DNA of 64,000 nucleotides from Novisyntrophococcus fermenticellae (GCF_018866245.1 NZ_CP076458.1:1488001-1552000); one strand, 5' to 3'; positions 25,337-35,232 are shown, numbered from the stretch's first letter. A program made the numbers and translations. Notes: a model not told the origin generated them from the letters alone.

Positions 25337-25570
25337 ATGGCTTTCAATAGAGGTGAAAGACGCGGACGCAGAAGAAAAGTTTGTGTATTCTGCGGTAAAG
25401 ATAATGTTATTGATTACAAGGATGCGAATAAATTGAGCAGATATATTTCTGAAAGAGGAAAAATTCTCCCCAGAAGAGTTACAGGAAACTGTGCAAAGCA
25501 TCAAAGAGAGATTACATCTGCAATAAAAAGAGCACGTCATATGGCAATTATGCCATACGTTGCTGATTAA
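25337..25570 (+). CDS. rpsR: 30S ribosomal protein bS18
   Basis: 77 residues from ATG 25337, preceded by AAGGAGGAAG; the longer in-frame version would start before this site. Basic N-terminus (GERRGRRRK), then a cysteine pair KVCVFCGKD; the core [19 protein letters not shown] (shown in part: [18 protein letters not shown]), a third cysteine in TGNCAKHQR and [10 protein letters not shown]. The CxxC...C pattern belongs to zinc-binding type bS18. Co-transcribed with rpsF. Confidence 0.96.
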   Translation: MAFNRGERRGRRRKVCVFCGKDNVIDYKDANKLSRYISERGKILPRRVTGNCAKHQREITSAIKRARHMAIMPYVAD

Positions 25571-25583
25571 TAATCAGAGTAGT

Positions 25584-25616
25584 AAAAAAGCCGCAGCGTA
25601 TCGCTGCGGCTTTTTT
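25584..25616 (+). terminator. Terminator after rpsR
   Basis: AAAAAAGCCGCAGCG (25584-25598) pairs with CGCTGCGGCTTTTTT (25602-25616) around three bases; strong and complete. Confidence 0.93.
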
Positions 25617-25635
25617 ACAGAAAGGAATTTTACAT

Positions 25636-27513
25636 ATGACAAAAGAAGAAATACTCCGGACCTATTTTGGATACGATTCCTTTCGGGAAGGCCAGGAACT
25701 GATGGTGGACAGTATTATGTCCGGCCGGGATGTGTTGGGTGTTATGCCTACCGGAGCCGGTAAATCTATCTGCTATCAGATTCCGGCTCTGTATATGGAT
25801 GGAATTACCCTAGTGATTTCACCGTTGATTTCTTTGATGAAAGATCAGGTTTATTCCCTCAATCAGGTGGGGGTGCATGCTGCCTATATGAACAGTTCCT
25901 TGACGCCGGGACAGAACCGGACTGCTCTGAACCGTGCACGAAAAGGACAATACAAAATTATTTATGTGGCTCCTGAGCGCTTGGAAACAGAGGAATTTAT
26001 GAATTTTGCATTACATAGTCAAATCTGTATGGTGGCAGTTGATGAAGCACATTGTATCTCGCAATGGGGACAAGATTTCCGCCCCAGCTATCTGAATATT
26101 ACCCGTTTTATAGAAAGGCTGCCCATTCGTCCGGTCTTAAGTGCATTTACAGCCACTGCAACAAGGGAGGTTACGGAGGATATCTCATGTATCCTGAAAC
26201 TCAAAGACCCGCAGGTGCTTATTACCGGATTTGACCGCAAGAACCTGTATTTCGAGGTTCAGGCACCCAGGGATAAAGACGCCTGGATACTTCAGTATAT
26301 GGAGAAGCATCCAGGTGAAAGTGGGATTATTTACTGTGCAACAAGAAAAAATGTGGACGAAGTCTGTGCACTTCTTAAGCAGAAGGGAATATTAGTTACC
26401 AGATACCATGCCGGTCTTGGGGATGAGGAGCGGCGGCGGAATCAGGAAGATTTTATCTATGATGTCAAACCGGTAATGGTAGCGACCAACGCCTTTGGAA
26501 TGGGAATTGACAAGTCCAATGTACGCTATGTCATTCACTACAATATGCCTAAGAACATGGAAAGCTACTATCAGGAAGCCGGTCGGGCCGGCCGGGACGG
26601 AGAACCGTCGGAATGTGTTTTACTTTACGCTCCGAAGGATGTGGTGGTGAATCAGTTCTTGATTGAAAAGAGTAATGAGAATGTTGATATGGATGGGGAG
26701 TCTTTAAGGCTTATTCGGGAACGGGACGAAGAGCGGTTGAAAAGAATGACTTACTACTGTATCACCAGAGATTGTCTGCGAGAATATATTCTGCGGTATT
26801 TTGGAGAAAAGACGGTTAACTGTTGTGAAAATTGTTCGAACTGCAATACGCAGTTTGAAGAAGTTGACATAACTGGAATAAGTCAGACGATTCTTTTATG
26901 CGTCCGGCAGTGTAATGGTCGTTATGGAATAAATGTGATTACCCAGACACTGTGGGGCATGAGACAAGCAAAATTAAAAGCGTATGGAATGCTTGATAAT
27001 CAGCAGTATGGGAAGCTTAAGGATATTGGTGAGATTCGTCTGAAACAGATGATCAACAAGCTTCTGTTGGATGGATGTCTGATGCAGACAAATGATAAAT
27101 ATGGACTACTCAGAATCGGACCGGCAGGCCGGGAACTCCTCTCAGGGGAACACACCGTGATTATGAAGCTGCCTAAAGAAGACGTCCATGCTGTAAAAGA
27201 GCAGGACAGTGGAAAGCAAAAAAGACGCACCGACATTCTTAACTCGAAAGGGTTACAGCTTTTTGAAGAACTGCGTGGGATTCGTACAAAGCTGGCTAAA
27301 GAAGAAGGTATGCCGCCCTATATTATCTTTTCCGATAAGAGCCTGACGGATATGTGCGTGAAGGTTCCGATGAACAGAGAAGAGATGCTCGAAGTATCCG
27401 GAGTAGGAGAGCATAAGTATCAGAAATACGGACAGATATTTCTTGATGCTATTGCCGGATTCACTGATGGCAAAAAAGAAATTTATTACTATGAGGAAGA
27501 GATGCATGCCTAA
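25636..27513 (+). CDS. recQ: ATP-dependent DNA helicase RecQ
   Basis: 625 residues. Superfamily 2 helicase motifs: motif I MPTGAGKS, motif II VDEAHC with the RecQ aromatic loop following (SQWGQDFRPSY), motif III SAFTATAT, motif V/VI region with GMGIDK and QEAGRAGRDG. The RecQ zinc-binding cysteines are in RDCLREY, NCCENCSNCN. A winged-helix region follows and a C-terminal HRDC domain (about 530-605, LFEELRGIRTKLAKEEGMPPY split as LFEELRGIRTKLA, EEGMPPY). AAAGGAA upstream of ATG 25636. It unwinds DNA in recombination and repair. Confidence 0.95.
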   Translation: MTKEEILRTYFGYDSFREGQELMVDSIMSGRDVLGVMPTGAGKSICYQIPALYMDGITLVISPLISLMKDQVYSLNQVGVHAAYMNSSLTPGQNRTALNRARKGQYKIIYVAPERLETEEFMNFALHSQICMVAVDEAHCISQWGQDFRPSYLNITRFIERLPIRPVLSAFTATATREVTEDISCILKLKDPQVLITGFDRKNLYFEVQAPRDKDAWILQYMEKHPGESGIIYCATRKNVDEVCALLKQKGILVTRYHAGLGDEERRRNQEDFIYDVKPVMVATNAFGMGIDKSNVRYVIHYNMPKNMESYYQEAGRAGRDGEPSECVLLYAPKDVVVNQFLIEKSNENVDMDGESLRLIRERDEERLKRMTYYCITRDCLREYILRYFGEKTVNCCENCSNCNTQFEEVDITGISQTILLCVRQCNGRYGINVITQTLWGMRQAKLKAYGMLDNQQYGKLKDIGEIRLKQMINKLLLDGCLMQTNDKYGLLRIGPAGRELLSGEHTVIMKLPKEDVHAVKEQDSGKQKRRTDILNSKGLQLFEELRGIRTKLAKEEGMPPYIIFSDKSLTDMCVKVPMNREEMLEVSGVGEHKYQKYGQIFLDAIAGFTDGKKEIYYYEEEMHA

Positions 27514-27536
27514 AAAAATACTTCTTTATATACTAA

Positions 27537-27565
27537 TTGACATCCCATAGTCTTTATGCTAAGAT
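27537..27565 (+). promoter_or_regulatory. Promoter of kup
   Basis: TTGACA at 27537-27542, 17 bases, TAAGAT at 27560-27565. The leader to 27662 is AT-rich, about 90 bases, with no recognisable c-di-AMP riboswitch. Confidence 0.7.
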
Positions 27566-27662
27566 TCCTCTTATCATCACCAAATATTGTATATTTTTTC
27601 TATATATAGTGACAATAAAGGTAATGATAACTTACGAAAGAATGAAGGAAGGGAATTGTGAG

Positions 27663-29732
27663 ATGTCTGATATAGAAAGTCAGAATAAGAGCGGCCAGAT
27701 ACCTGTAAGTATGGGAGCTGTTTTGGTCGCTACGGGAGTGGTTTATGGTGATATCGGAACTTCACCTATGTATGTAATGAAGTCAGTTATATCCGAGAAT
27801 GGAGGCTTAGGAAATGTCAGTGAGACTTTGATTCTTGGTTCATTGTCTCTGGTTATCTGGACATTGATTTTACTGACAACAGTGAAATATGTACTGATTG
27901 CCATGAAAGCTGATAACCATGGAGAAGGTGGAATTTTTGCCCTCTACAGTCTGGTAAAAAAATACGGGAAATGGCTGATCGTTCCGGCTATGATCGGGGG
28001 TGCGGCTCTACTGGCTGACGGTATGCTGACTCCGGCAGTAACGGTGACTACAGCTATTGAAGGGCTGAGGAGTATACCGGCCATATATACGGTACTGGGT
28101 GACGATCAGAATAAAATTATCGTGATTACACTTCTGATCATCGGCGTATTATTTCTGGTTCAAAGAGCAGGAACCTCTTCTATTGGTAAGGCTTTTGGTC
28201 CGATTATGACAATCTGGTTTTTGTTTCTTGCGGTCGCAGGAGTTATCCATATATGGGATACGCCGAGTGTATTTCGTGCTTTGAATCCGGTATGGGCAGT
28301 CAGAATACTGTTTAGTCCGGAGAACCATATAGGATTTATGATTCTGGGATGTGTATTTCTGGCAACCACAGGAGCAGAGGCGTTGTACTCGGATATGGGA
28401 CATGTGGGAAAGGGAAATATTTATGTGAGCTGGCCCTTTGTGAAAATCTCTCTGATTTTGAATTATCTGGGTCAGGGTGCATGGCTTATGGAAAACAATG
28501 ATGTGAATGAGCTGGCTGCAATTCCGGATATGAATCCGTTTTTCGAAATGCTGCCTGATCAGGTCAGACTTGTGGGTGTGCTGCTTGGAACGGTAGCCGC
28601 CATTATAGCTTCTCAGGCGCTGATAACAGGTTCCTTTACACTGGTGTCAGAGGCCAGCAGGCTGGATCTTATGCCCCATATGCAGATATCTTATCCGTCT
28701 ATGATAAAGGGACAGATTTACATTCCGCTGGTGAATATGATTCTATGGATCTCCTGCTCGGCACTTGTCCTGTTTTTCAGAACCAGTGCGCACATGGAGG
28801 CTGCTTACGGGCTTGCCATAACATTAACCATGCTGATGACTTCCGTATTATTGTTTATTTATCTTTTAAAGGAAAAGGGAAGGAAGGCAGGTGCCTTTAT
28901 CTTTCTGCTATTTTTTGGCGGATTGGAAAGCTGCTTTTTCTTATCCAGTCTGAGCAAGTTTTCAAGAGGGGGATATGTGGCTCTCTTTATGGCAATCATT
29001 CTTTTTGGAGTCATGCTGGTATGGTATCGGGGAACCGGAATCGAACAATCACAGGCTGTCTATCTGGATATCAGGCAGTATGTTGACCAGCTGAAACGGC
29101 TGCGCGAGGATGAAAGCCGTCCATACCAGACGGATAATCTGGTTTATGTTACAAAAGACTCCAACATGGAGGAATTGGACAGAGATATCCTGTACTCCAT
29201 ACTGGATAAGCGTCCAAAGCGGGCAAAAGCATATTGGTTTATCAATATACAGGTAACAGATAAACCGTATACAAGAGAATATATCGTGGAGAATTTTGGA
29301 AGTGATTTTATCTTCAAGATTCAATTGCGTCTGGGCTTTAAAGTTGGGCAAAGGGTGAATGTATATCTGCGCCAGATTGTGGAGGATCTGATAGAAAGCG
29401 GAGAGCTTCCTCCGCAGGAGAATGAGTATTCTGTTTATGAGCCAAGTAATGTGGGAAATTTCCAGTTTTGTCTGCTTCGGAAGATGCTGGTTCCCGAAAG
29501 CGATATATCACCGGGCGGGCGGGCAGCCGTAGCCGTAAAGTATGCGATACGGCATGTGGCCGGTACACCCGCCAGGTGGTATGGCCTGGAAAGTTCGTCA
29601 TTGATTTTTGAATATGTGCCCCTATTTATTAAGATGAAGGCGCTTCGTCCGTTAGAGCGGATTAATTTCCAGACTTCTTCTCAGGACTCTGCTGACAGCC
29701 GCATTGACAATTCTGCTGACAATCTTGTGTAG
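27663..29732 (+). CDS. kup: KUP-family potassium transporter
   Basis: 689 residues from ATG 27663 (GGAAGGGAA upstream); in-frame codons before it lie between the promoter and this site and lack family similarity. About twelve membrane segments occupy residues 10-450; the signature GVVYGDIGTSPMYV is at the start and NHGEGGIFALYSL follows, with LADGMLTPAVTV next. The C-terminal 240 residues are cytoplasmic. It takes up K+, probably with H+. Its last 71 bases overlap the convergent deacetylase gene. Confidence 0.95.
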   Translation: MSDIESQNKSGQIPVSMGAVLVATGVVYGDIGTSPMYVMKSVISENGGLGNVSETLILGSLSLVIWTLILLTTVKYVLIAMKADNHGEGGIFALYSLVKKYGKWLIVPAMIGGAALLADGMLTPAVTVTTAIEGLRSIPAIYTVLGDDQNKIIVITLLIIGVLFLVQRAGTSSIGKAFGPIMTIWFLFLAVAGVIHIWDTPSVFRALNPVWAVRILFSPENHIGFMILGCVFLATTGAEALYSDMGHVGKGNIYVSWPFVKISLILNYLGQGAWLMENNDVNELAAIPDMNPFFEMLPDQVRLVGVLLGTVAAIIASQALITGSFTLVSEASRLDLMPHMQISYPSMIKGQIYIPLVNMILWISCSALVLFFRTSAHMEAAYGLAITLTMLMTSVLLFIYLLKEKGRKAGAFIFLLFFGGLESCFFLSSLSKFSRGGYVALFMAIILFGVMLVWYRGTGIEQSQAVYLDIRQYVDQLKRLREDESRPYQTDNLVYVTKDSNMEELDRDILYSILDKRPKRAKAYWFINIQVTDKPYTREYIVENFGSDFIFKIQLRLGFKVGQRVNVYLRQIVEDLIESGELPPQENEYSVYEPSNVGNFQFCLLRKMLVPESDISPGGRAAVAVKYAIRHVAGTPARWYGLESSSLIFEYVPLFIKMKALRPLERINFQTSSQDSADSRIDNSADNLV

Positions 29733-30651
29733 AATCACATTTGCAGTCAGCAGATGAACTGATTTGATCGATGGTTTTGAAGGTGTATCCCATCTCCTCC
29801 CATTTTGTCAGTAATTCATCCAGAATAGCAGCATTTGTTTTGGAGGTGCTGTGAAGAAGAACAATGGCACCTGGATGGATGCGTCCCAGGAGTTTGTCAA
29901 AGGCTTCTTCCTTTGTGGGCTGTTTATCCTGATACCAGTCCACATAGGCAAGACTCCAGAAGAAAGTCTTATAACCCAGATCCTTAGCCATCTGAAGATT
30001 GTCTGTGCTGTATTTCCCCTGGGGTGGACGGTAGAATTTATGCATGGGCTGACCGGTGATTTGCTCATATCGGCTTTCTACATCGGTAAGTTCTTTGGAA
30101 AATGCTTCAGACGTGGAAATCTTGGACATATCGGGATGATGGTATGTATGGTTCCCTACAATATGGCCTTCATCTACCATGCGTTTAATCAAGTCGGGAT
30201 TAGAATCCACAAAGGTTCCTACAACAAAGAAGGCTGCAGAGACGTTATGCTTTTTTAAAGCATCCAGTATGGGAGCGGTATTTCCGTTTTCATACCCGCA
30301 GTCAAAGGTGAGGTAGATCACTTTTTCATCGGTGTCGGCAGCGTAGTACGCATCGTATTGTTTCAGTTCATCAATCGTGGCATTACCTACAGGGGTTTTG
30401 CCTTTTTCCGGAAAGCTTAAGCCCCAGTTGTCAGATGCCGGCTGGATAGCCGCTGCTTCCATGGAATGGACGGCACGGGCTGTAAGGTTTCCAATGAGAA
30501 ATGATGCAATAAACAGCACGGCAATCAGAGAAGTCTGCTTCAGGCCTGGTCTTTTCAGTCTTAGCGGCGGGGGACTCGAATCTTCAATGCCTGGAGTTTC
30601 TATGCTTCGCTTCTTTGGTATGAATTTTTTGAAATTAAATCGCTTATTCAT
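29662..30651 (-). CDS. pdaA: Polysaccharide deacetylase, PdaA-like
   Basis: 329 residues from ATG 30651 (minus) with GGAGG immediately upstream. One N-terminal membrane anchor (about 30-50, IAVLFIASFLIGNLTA), then a NodB domain: TFDCGYENGNT (motif 1 in the PdaA form, Cys replacing the second Asp), GNHTYHHPDM (motif 2), YRPPQGKYS (motif 3), and LLHSTS near the end. PdaA makes the muramic-delta-lactam of spore cortex in Bacillus, so a sporulation role is possible. The C-terminus is unusual: about 25 residues rich in Cys and Gln (CKCDSTQDCQQNCQCGC). That tail lies in the overlap with kup. Confidence 0.85.
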   Translation of the reverse strand: MNKRFNFKKFIPKKRSIETPGIEDSSPPPLRLKRPGLKQTSLIAVLFIASFLIGNLTARAVHSMEAAAIQPASDNWGLSFPEKGKTPVGNATIDELKQYDAYYAADTDEKVIYLTFDCGYENGNTAPILDALKKHNVSAAFFVVGTFVDSNPDLIKRMVDEGHIVGNHTYHHPDMSKISTSEAFSKELTDVESRYEQITGQPMHKFYRPPQGKYSTDNLQMAKDLGYKTFFWSLAYVDWYQDKQPTKEEAFDKLLGRIHPGAIVLLHSTSKTNAAILDELLTKWEEMGYTFKTIDQISSSADCKCDSTQDCQQNCQCGCQQSPEKKSGN

Positions 30652-30706
30652 GCTTCCTCCGGGAAACTGCATGGTTATTCCTTATAATATATTTAACCGG
30701 AAAGAA

Positions 30707-30740
30707 AATCAGTACAGCATTTTTTAATGCTGTACTGATT
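30707..30740. terminator. Terminator of the polyamine transport operon
   Basis: A 15-bp perfect stem (30707-30721 with 30726-30740) around TTTT. On the minus strand it follows the potCD stop and is trailed by TTTTCTTTCC. The deacetylase gene starts just beyond in the same direction, with a TATTAT-like -10 at about 30680-30690. Confidence 0.85.
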
Positions 30741-30742
30741 AA

Positions 30743-32644
30743 TTATGAAGACTTTACAGTTCTCCAGAGTCTCGCATAGATTTCCTCTACCTCTTTACCC
30801 AGGTATTTATAGGTTTCGCTGTTCTTAAGTTCCGAATCATCCGGAAACAGTATGGAACTGTTCCTGATTTCAGAATCCTCAATCATCTTTCTGGCTTCTG
30901 TGTTGGGTGTAGCATAGGTAATATAATCAAAATTCATAAGCGCAATATCAGGACGGCATAGGAAATTCAGAAATTTTTCCGCGTTTTCCTTATGTTCTGC
31001 ATTTTTAGGAATTACCCAGGAGTCAATCCAGACATTGCTGCCTTCCTTTGGAATGACAAAGTCCAAATCCGGATTTTCTCTTTTCATATAGAAAAGCTCA
31101 CCTGAAAACGTGACACCGAGAGCGGCCTCTCCTCCAATCATCTTATCTCTCATCTGATCCACAGAATAAGCCTGTACCAGAGGTTTCTGTGCGATGAGAA
31201 GCTTTTGTGCTTCAGAAAGCTCGGCAATATTGGTTGAGTTACTGGAATAGCCCAGGCTTTTTAAGGCAACGGAGAAAGAATCCCTGACTGAATCCTGCAT
31301 CAGAATATTATCCTTATACTTACTGTCCCAGAGAATGCTCCAGCTGTCTACCGGTTCCTTGACCATAGATTTATTATACACGATACCCAGTGTACCCCAG
31401 CAATAGGGAATGGAATATGCATTCTCAGGATCAAACTCCCTGGACTTTTCAAAATAAGTTTTACCGATATTCACGGCATTTGGAATGTTCTCCCAGTTAA
31501 TCTTTGCCAGAAGATCATTTTTAATCATTTTGTCAATCATATAGTCAGAAGGACACACCAGGTCATAGGCAATTGCTTTTGACTGAATCTTGGGGTACAT
31601 GATTTCATTTGTCTCAAACTCTTCATAAATTACCGGGATTCCCGTCTCTTTTTCAAAGATATTAAGAACTTCCGGGTCGATATATTCCCCCCAGTTATAT
31701 ACAATAACCGGCTCCTTTGTATAGGAGTTTGTACGTCCCCGATAGTAGAAACCGCCTCCCGTGATGACAATAATCAATGCAACGGGTATGATACGTCCCC
31801 ATATCAGCTTCTTTGTAAATCGTCTTTTTTTCCCACCGGCTGCCAGGCGCTCCAGCTCTTTTGCCTGTGCGACGGACTGATCTTTTTCCGAAGGATTCAT
31901 ATTGATCAGAATCAGAAGGAAAAGCACCGTAACAAAAAGCAGCGTGGAAAGTGCATACATCTCAGGCTTGATACCTTTGCGGACTTCGGAATATATTTTG
32001 GTAGACAAGGTATCTACCCCGGGTCCCTTGGTGAAATACGTGATTACAAAATCATCCAGAGACATTGTGAAGGCCAGTAGAAATCCGGAAAGTACGCCCG
32101 GCATAATATCAGGGAACACCACCTTGAAAAACGCCTGAATCGGAGATGCGCCCAGATCCAGAGCCGCCTCATAAGTACTCTTTTGTGTCTGCTTCAGCTT
32201 AGGCATTACACTTAAAATAACATAAGGAATGTCAAACGTGATGTGTGACATAAGAATCGTGGAAAACCCCAGATTCATCCTGACTATAATAAACAGGAGC
32301 ATGAGGGAAATACCCATCACGATTTCGCCGTTCAGCATCGGAATATTCGTCACTGCTGTGAAGATATTTCGAAAACGTCTGGTCATACTGTTCATGCCCA
32401 TAGCGGCCAGTGTTCCGAGAAGTGTGGCAATTGCAGCAGCCAGCAGAGCAATCACCAGGGTGTTATAAAACGCCTGCATGATTTCGTTGTTCTGAAAGAG
32501 AGCGATATACCATTTTCCGGTAAACCCGCCCCACTTCGCGCGGGTCTTGGAGGCATTAAAGGATAATACAATTAAGGTCAGGATGGGTGCATACATCAAA
32601 AAGAGAATCAGTCCCATATAAATCCTGGTAATATGCTTTTTCAA
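30743..32644 (-). CDS. potCD: Spermidine/putrescine ABC transporter: PotC permease fused to PotD binding protein
   Basis: 633 residues. Residues 1-265 are a PotC-type permease (membrane segments, and EAALDLGASPIQAFFKVVFP as the ATPase-contact loop). A basic stretch KKRRFTKK near 275 and a membrane segment about 284-303 follow, then the PotD-type binding domain (about 310-633; VIVYNWGEYIDPEV, YDLVCPSDYM, YCWGTLGIVYN, WIDSWVIPKNA). The fusion tethers the binding protein to the channel by the extra membrane helix, so no lipoprotein is needed. The frame is continuous with no sign of error at the joint. Start overlaps the potB end by four bases. Confidence 0.93.
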   Translation of the reverse strand: MKKHITRIYMGLILFLMYAPILTLIVLSFNASKTRAKWGGFTGKWYIALFQNNEIMQAFYNTLVIALLAAAIATLLGTLAAMGMNSMTRRFRNIFTAVTNIPMLNGEIVMGISLMLLFIIVRMNLGFSTILMSHITFDIPYVILSVMPKLKQTQKSTYEAALDLGASPIQAFFKVVFPDIMPGVLSGFLLAFTMSLDDFVITYFTKGPGVDTLSTKIYSEVRKGIKPEMYALSTLLFVTVLFLLILINMNPSEKDQSVAQAKELERLAAGGKKRRFTKKLIWGRIIPVALIIVITGGGFYYRGRTNSYTKEPVIVYNWGEYIDPEVLNIFEKETGIPVIYEEFETNEIMYPKIQSKAIAYDLVCPSDYMIDKMIKNDLLAKINWENIPNAVNIGKTYFEKSREFDPENAYSIPYCWGTLGIVYNKSMVKEPVDSWSILWDSKYKDNILMQDSVRDSFSVALKSLGYSSNSTNIAELSEAQKLLIAQKPLVQAYSVDQMRDKMIGGEAALGVTFSGELFYMKRENPDLDFVIPKEGSNVWIDSWVIPKNAEHKENAEKFLNFLCRPDIALMNFDYITYATPNTEARKMIEDSEIRNSSILFPDDSELKNSETYKYLGKEVEEIYARLWRTVKSS

Positions 32645-33462
32645 AATACGGTTCCCTCCCCCTCTTTATCATATTTATTCACAAAATACATACTGATCAG
32701 GATGAAAACCATAAGCACCATAGAAAGGGCAGAGCCCACATTCCAGTTATTGGTCTGCTTAAACTCCTGTTCAATTACATTTCCAATCAGCAGAATCTTA
32801 CTCCCCCCAAGCAGATCCGAAATAACAAAGGTGGTCAGTGCAGGGATAAAAACCATGGTGATTCCGCTTACAATGCCCGGAAGGGAAAGGGGAATCAGGA
32901 TTTTGCTGTAAACCTGAAAGGTGTTGGCTCCCAGGTCCTTTGCAGCTTCTACCACATCTTTATCGATTTTAATTAATACGTTGTAAATCGGAAGAACCAT
33001 AAAAGGCAGAAAATTATACACCATGCCTAATATGATGGCATAGGGGGTGTTTATGATGTTTATATGCGGCAGATGTAAAAAGGAAAGAATCCCATTGATA
33101 ACACCGTTCTTTTCCAGAAGGGTCTGCCAGGCCAATGTGCGAAGCAAAAAGTTCATCCACATGGGCAGGATAAAAATTAATACGATAAAACTGGTCTGGC
33201 TGATACTCCTGTTTGACAGGATGGTAGCCAGAGGGTAAGCCAGAAGCAGGCAGATGACAGTACTCACAAATGCCAGCAGCAGAGCAAGTAAAAGGGCCTT
33301 TACATTGTCCGACGAAAAAACCATACGGAAGTTGGCGAAGGTGAATCCGCCGTGATCCTGAGAGGTAAATGCATAATAGAGTATCATAATCAGCGGGATG
33401 ATCACAAATCCAAAGGCCCATATGCCGTAGGGGGCAGCGAGCCACTTTTTTTTATTCTTCAA
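32641..33462 (-). CDS. potB: Spermidine/putrescine ABC transporter permease PotB
   Basis: 273 residues, six predicted membrane segments; the ATPase-contact loop [25 protein letters not shown] is intact (EAAKDLGAN then ILIPLSLPG). It starts within the last 11 bases of potA and ends four bases into potCD, so the three are translationally coupled. It forms the channel with the PotC half of the next protein. Confidence 0.95.
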   Translation of the reverse strand: MKNKKKWLAAPYGIWAFGFVIIPLIMILYYAFTSQDHGGFTFANFRMVFSSDNVKALLLALLLAFVSTVICLLLAYPLATILSNRSISQTSFIVLIFILPMWMNFLLRTLAWQTLLEKNGVINGILSFLHLPHINIINTPYAIILGMVYNFLPFMVLPIYNVLIKIDKDVVEAAKDLGANTFQVYSKILIPLSLPGIVSGITMVFIPALTTFVISDLLGGSKILLIGNVIEQEFKQTNNWNVGSALSMVLMVFILISMYFVNKYDKEGEGTVF

Positions 33463-34525
33463 TGCTTACAGCCTCCTCATCTTCTGATACAGGTTTATTC
33501 ATAATCTGAATGTCAAAAGGATCTACGTGGATGCCGACCTCCTGACCAACAGGAACCATGTCTGTACTGTGAACCAGCCATTCAAATCCATTGGCCATGA
33601 CCTCCATCTCATAGTGTACTCCCTTGAAAATCAGATGAGTAACACGTCCGGTAATAGTGCCGTCGGATACCGGCACAAGATCAATATCTTCCGGGCGGAT
33701 GACTACATCCACCGGTTTGTTCGTTCCGAAACCTGTATCCACACATTCGAACCTGGCTCCCAGAATCTCAACAAGACGGTCCCGGATCATAATGGCATCT
33801 ATGATATTGCTGTCTCCGATAAAATCGGCAACAAAGGCATTTTCAGGCTCATTATAGATGTCTTCCGGAGTTCCGATCTGTTGAATATAGCCCTGGTTCA
33901 TGACAACGATGGTATCCGACATGGTGAGTGCCTCCTCCTGGTCATGGGTCACATAGATGAAGGTAATTCCAAGCTCGTTCTTCAGACGGATCAATTCATA
34001 CTGCATATCCTGGCGCAGTTTTAAATCCAGGGCACCTAAAGGCTCGTCCAGCAGAAGAACCTTAGGTTCGTTCACGATGGCGCGGGCAATTGCGATACGC
34101 TGCTGCTGTCCACCGGATAACAGAGAAGGGGAACGGTTCTCATATCCGTCCAGATTCACAAGCTTTAGAGCATATTTGATCTTGTCGTCAATATATGTCT
34201 TGGATTTACCTTTGATTTTCAGACCAAATGCAATATTTTCGGCGATGGTCATATGGGTAAACAGGGCATATTTCTGAAACACCGTATTAAGTGCGCGTTT
34301 GTTCGGAGGAACATTGGTAATGTCTTTTCCGTCAAAGAGGACTTTTCCCGAGTCAGGAGTCTCAAAACCGCCCAGGATTCTGAGTGTGGTAGTCTTTCCG
34401 CAGCCGGAAGGACCCAGCAAAGTTAAAAATTCATTCTCCCTAATATAAAGGTTCATATCATCCAGGATCATCTGGTCATCAAAAGATTTACTGATATGAA
34501 TCAAGTCTAATAATTTATGGCTCAT
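33452..34525 (-). CDS. potA: Spermidine/putrescine ABC transporter ATP-binding protein PotA
   Basis: 357 residues; AGGAGGAAG upstream of ATG 34525 (minus). Walker [10 protein letters not shown] near 38-46, signature LSGGQQQR near 138, Walker [13 protein letters not shown] near 158, switch histidine in YVTHDQEEA, and a C-terminal TOBE domain (about 275-350) with VVIRPEDI. It powers polyamine import. It stands 72 bases after the XRE-cupin regulator, in one operon. Confidence 0.96.
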   Translation of the reverse strand: MSHKLLDLIHISKSFDDQMILDDMNLYIRENEFLTLLGPSGCGKTTTLRILGGFETPDSGKVLFDGKDITNVPPNKRALNTVFQKYALFTHMTIAENIAFGLKIKGKSKTYIDDKIKYALKLVNLDGYENRSPSLLSGGQQQRIAIARAIVNEPKVLLLDEPLGALDLKLRQDMQYELIRLKNELGITFIYVTHDQEEALTMSDTIVVMNQGYIQQIGTPEDIYNEPENAFVADFIGDSNIIDAIMIRDRLVEILGARFECVDTGFGTNKPVDVVIRPEDIDLVPVSDGTITGRVTHLIFKGVHYEMEVMANGFEWLVHSTDMVPVGQEVGIHVDPFDIQIMNKPVSEDEEAVSIEE

Positions 34526-34573
34526 AACTTCCTCCTAATATTCTAAAGTCAGGAAAATACTGATACAAACCGA

Positions 34574-34619
34574 CAGTTCCCTTTGCATACTTCGGTATTA
34601 AAAGCTTGGCGGGGAACTG
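34574..34619 (-). other. Inverted repeat spanning the XRE stop / potA leader
   Basis: CAGTTCCC (34574-34581) and GGGAACTG (34612-34619) are perfect complements, with an inner ATAC-CGAA-GTAT hairpin. There is no T run, so it is more likely an mRNA stability or processing structure between regulator and transporter genes than a terminator. Confidence 0.35.
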
Positions 34620-35137
34620 ACCCAGATGACAACGGCATCGGTCTTACCCGGGTTTGACAGATAGTGTGCGGCGGCCGGGGTATAATAGAAACTTTCCCCT
34701 TTTTTTGCTTTATAAACTTTACTGCCAATATGAATCTGAATGGCTCCCTGCAGCACATAGCCGAATTCTTCACCTTCATGAGGGGTATCCGGATAGGTGG
34801 AACCCTGGCTTTTAAGAGTCAGGCGGATGGGTTCCATAATATTTTTCTGAGCATTTGGGATAATCCACTCAACCTTGTTCAGAAGATCATTGTCTATTTT
34901 TTCAAAATAATCAGTGTTGTGGAAGACAATTTGCTCTTCCGGTGTATTATTGAAAAATTCACTTAAATCAGTTCCCAGACATTGCAGAATGTCAACCAGG
35001 GTTGCAATAGACGGGGAGGTTACATCATTCTCCAATTGGGAGATGAAGCCCTTGGAAAGCTCACACCGGTCGGCCAGTTCTTCCTGGGTCAGGCCCTTTT
35101 GTGTTCGCAGTGAACGGATTTTACTGCCGATATCCAT
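34598..35137 (-). CDS. XRE-family regulator with cupin domain (PuuR-like)
   Basis: 179 residues from ATG 35137 (minus), AAGGAGC upstream. N-terminal helix-turn-helix (about 5-60: IRSLRTQKGLTQEELADRC, SKGFISQLENDVTSPS) and C-terminal cupin (about 105-175: HEGEEFGYVLQG, IHIGSKVYKAKKGESFYY). This architecture in front of pot genes is that of polyamine-responsive regulators; the cupin likely senses the polyamine. First gene of the pot operon, so it probably controls itself as well. A palindrome near its start site supports this. Confidence 0.93.
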   Translation of the reverse strand: MDIGSKIRSLRTQKGLTQEELADRCELSKGFISQLENDVTSPSIATLVDILQCLGTDLSEFFNNTPEEQIVFHNTDYFEKIDNDLLNKVEWIIPNAQKNIMEPIRLTLKSQGSTYPDTPHEGEEFGYVLQGAIQIHIGSKVYKAKKGESFYYTPAAAHYLSNPGKTDAVVIWVSSPPSF

Positions 35138-35201
35138 AGAATGCTCCTTTTTATCATAGTTGATTAAAGGACAGCTCAAAGAAGCTTCCTTTTAAACAAA
35201 A

Positions 35202-35215
35202 AGTTTAGTAAAACT
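35202..35215. promoter_or_regulatory. Candidate operator of the XRE-cupin regulator
   Basis: AGTTTAGTAAAACT has perfect 5-base half sites (AGTTT/AAACT) around AGTA and lies roughly 15-30 bases downstream of the -10 hexamer of the promoter at 35233-35261 (minus). A looser TTAAAC/GTTTA pair overlaps it. Autoregulation is inference. Confidence 0.45.
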
Positions 35216-35232
35216 ATACGCACAATACCTGT

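Noticed and set aside
27566..27662. c-di-AMP riboswitch before kup
   Set aside because: Expected for potassium transporters, but the leader is only about 90 bases, AT-rich and lacks the long conserved helices.
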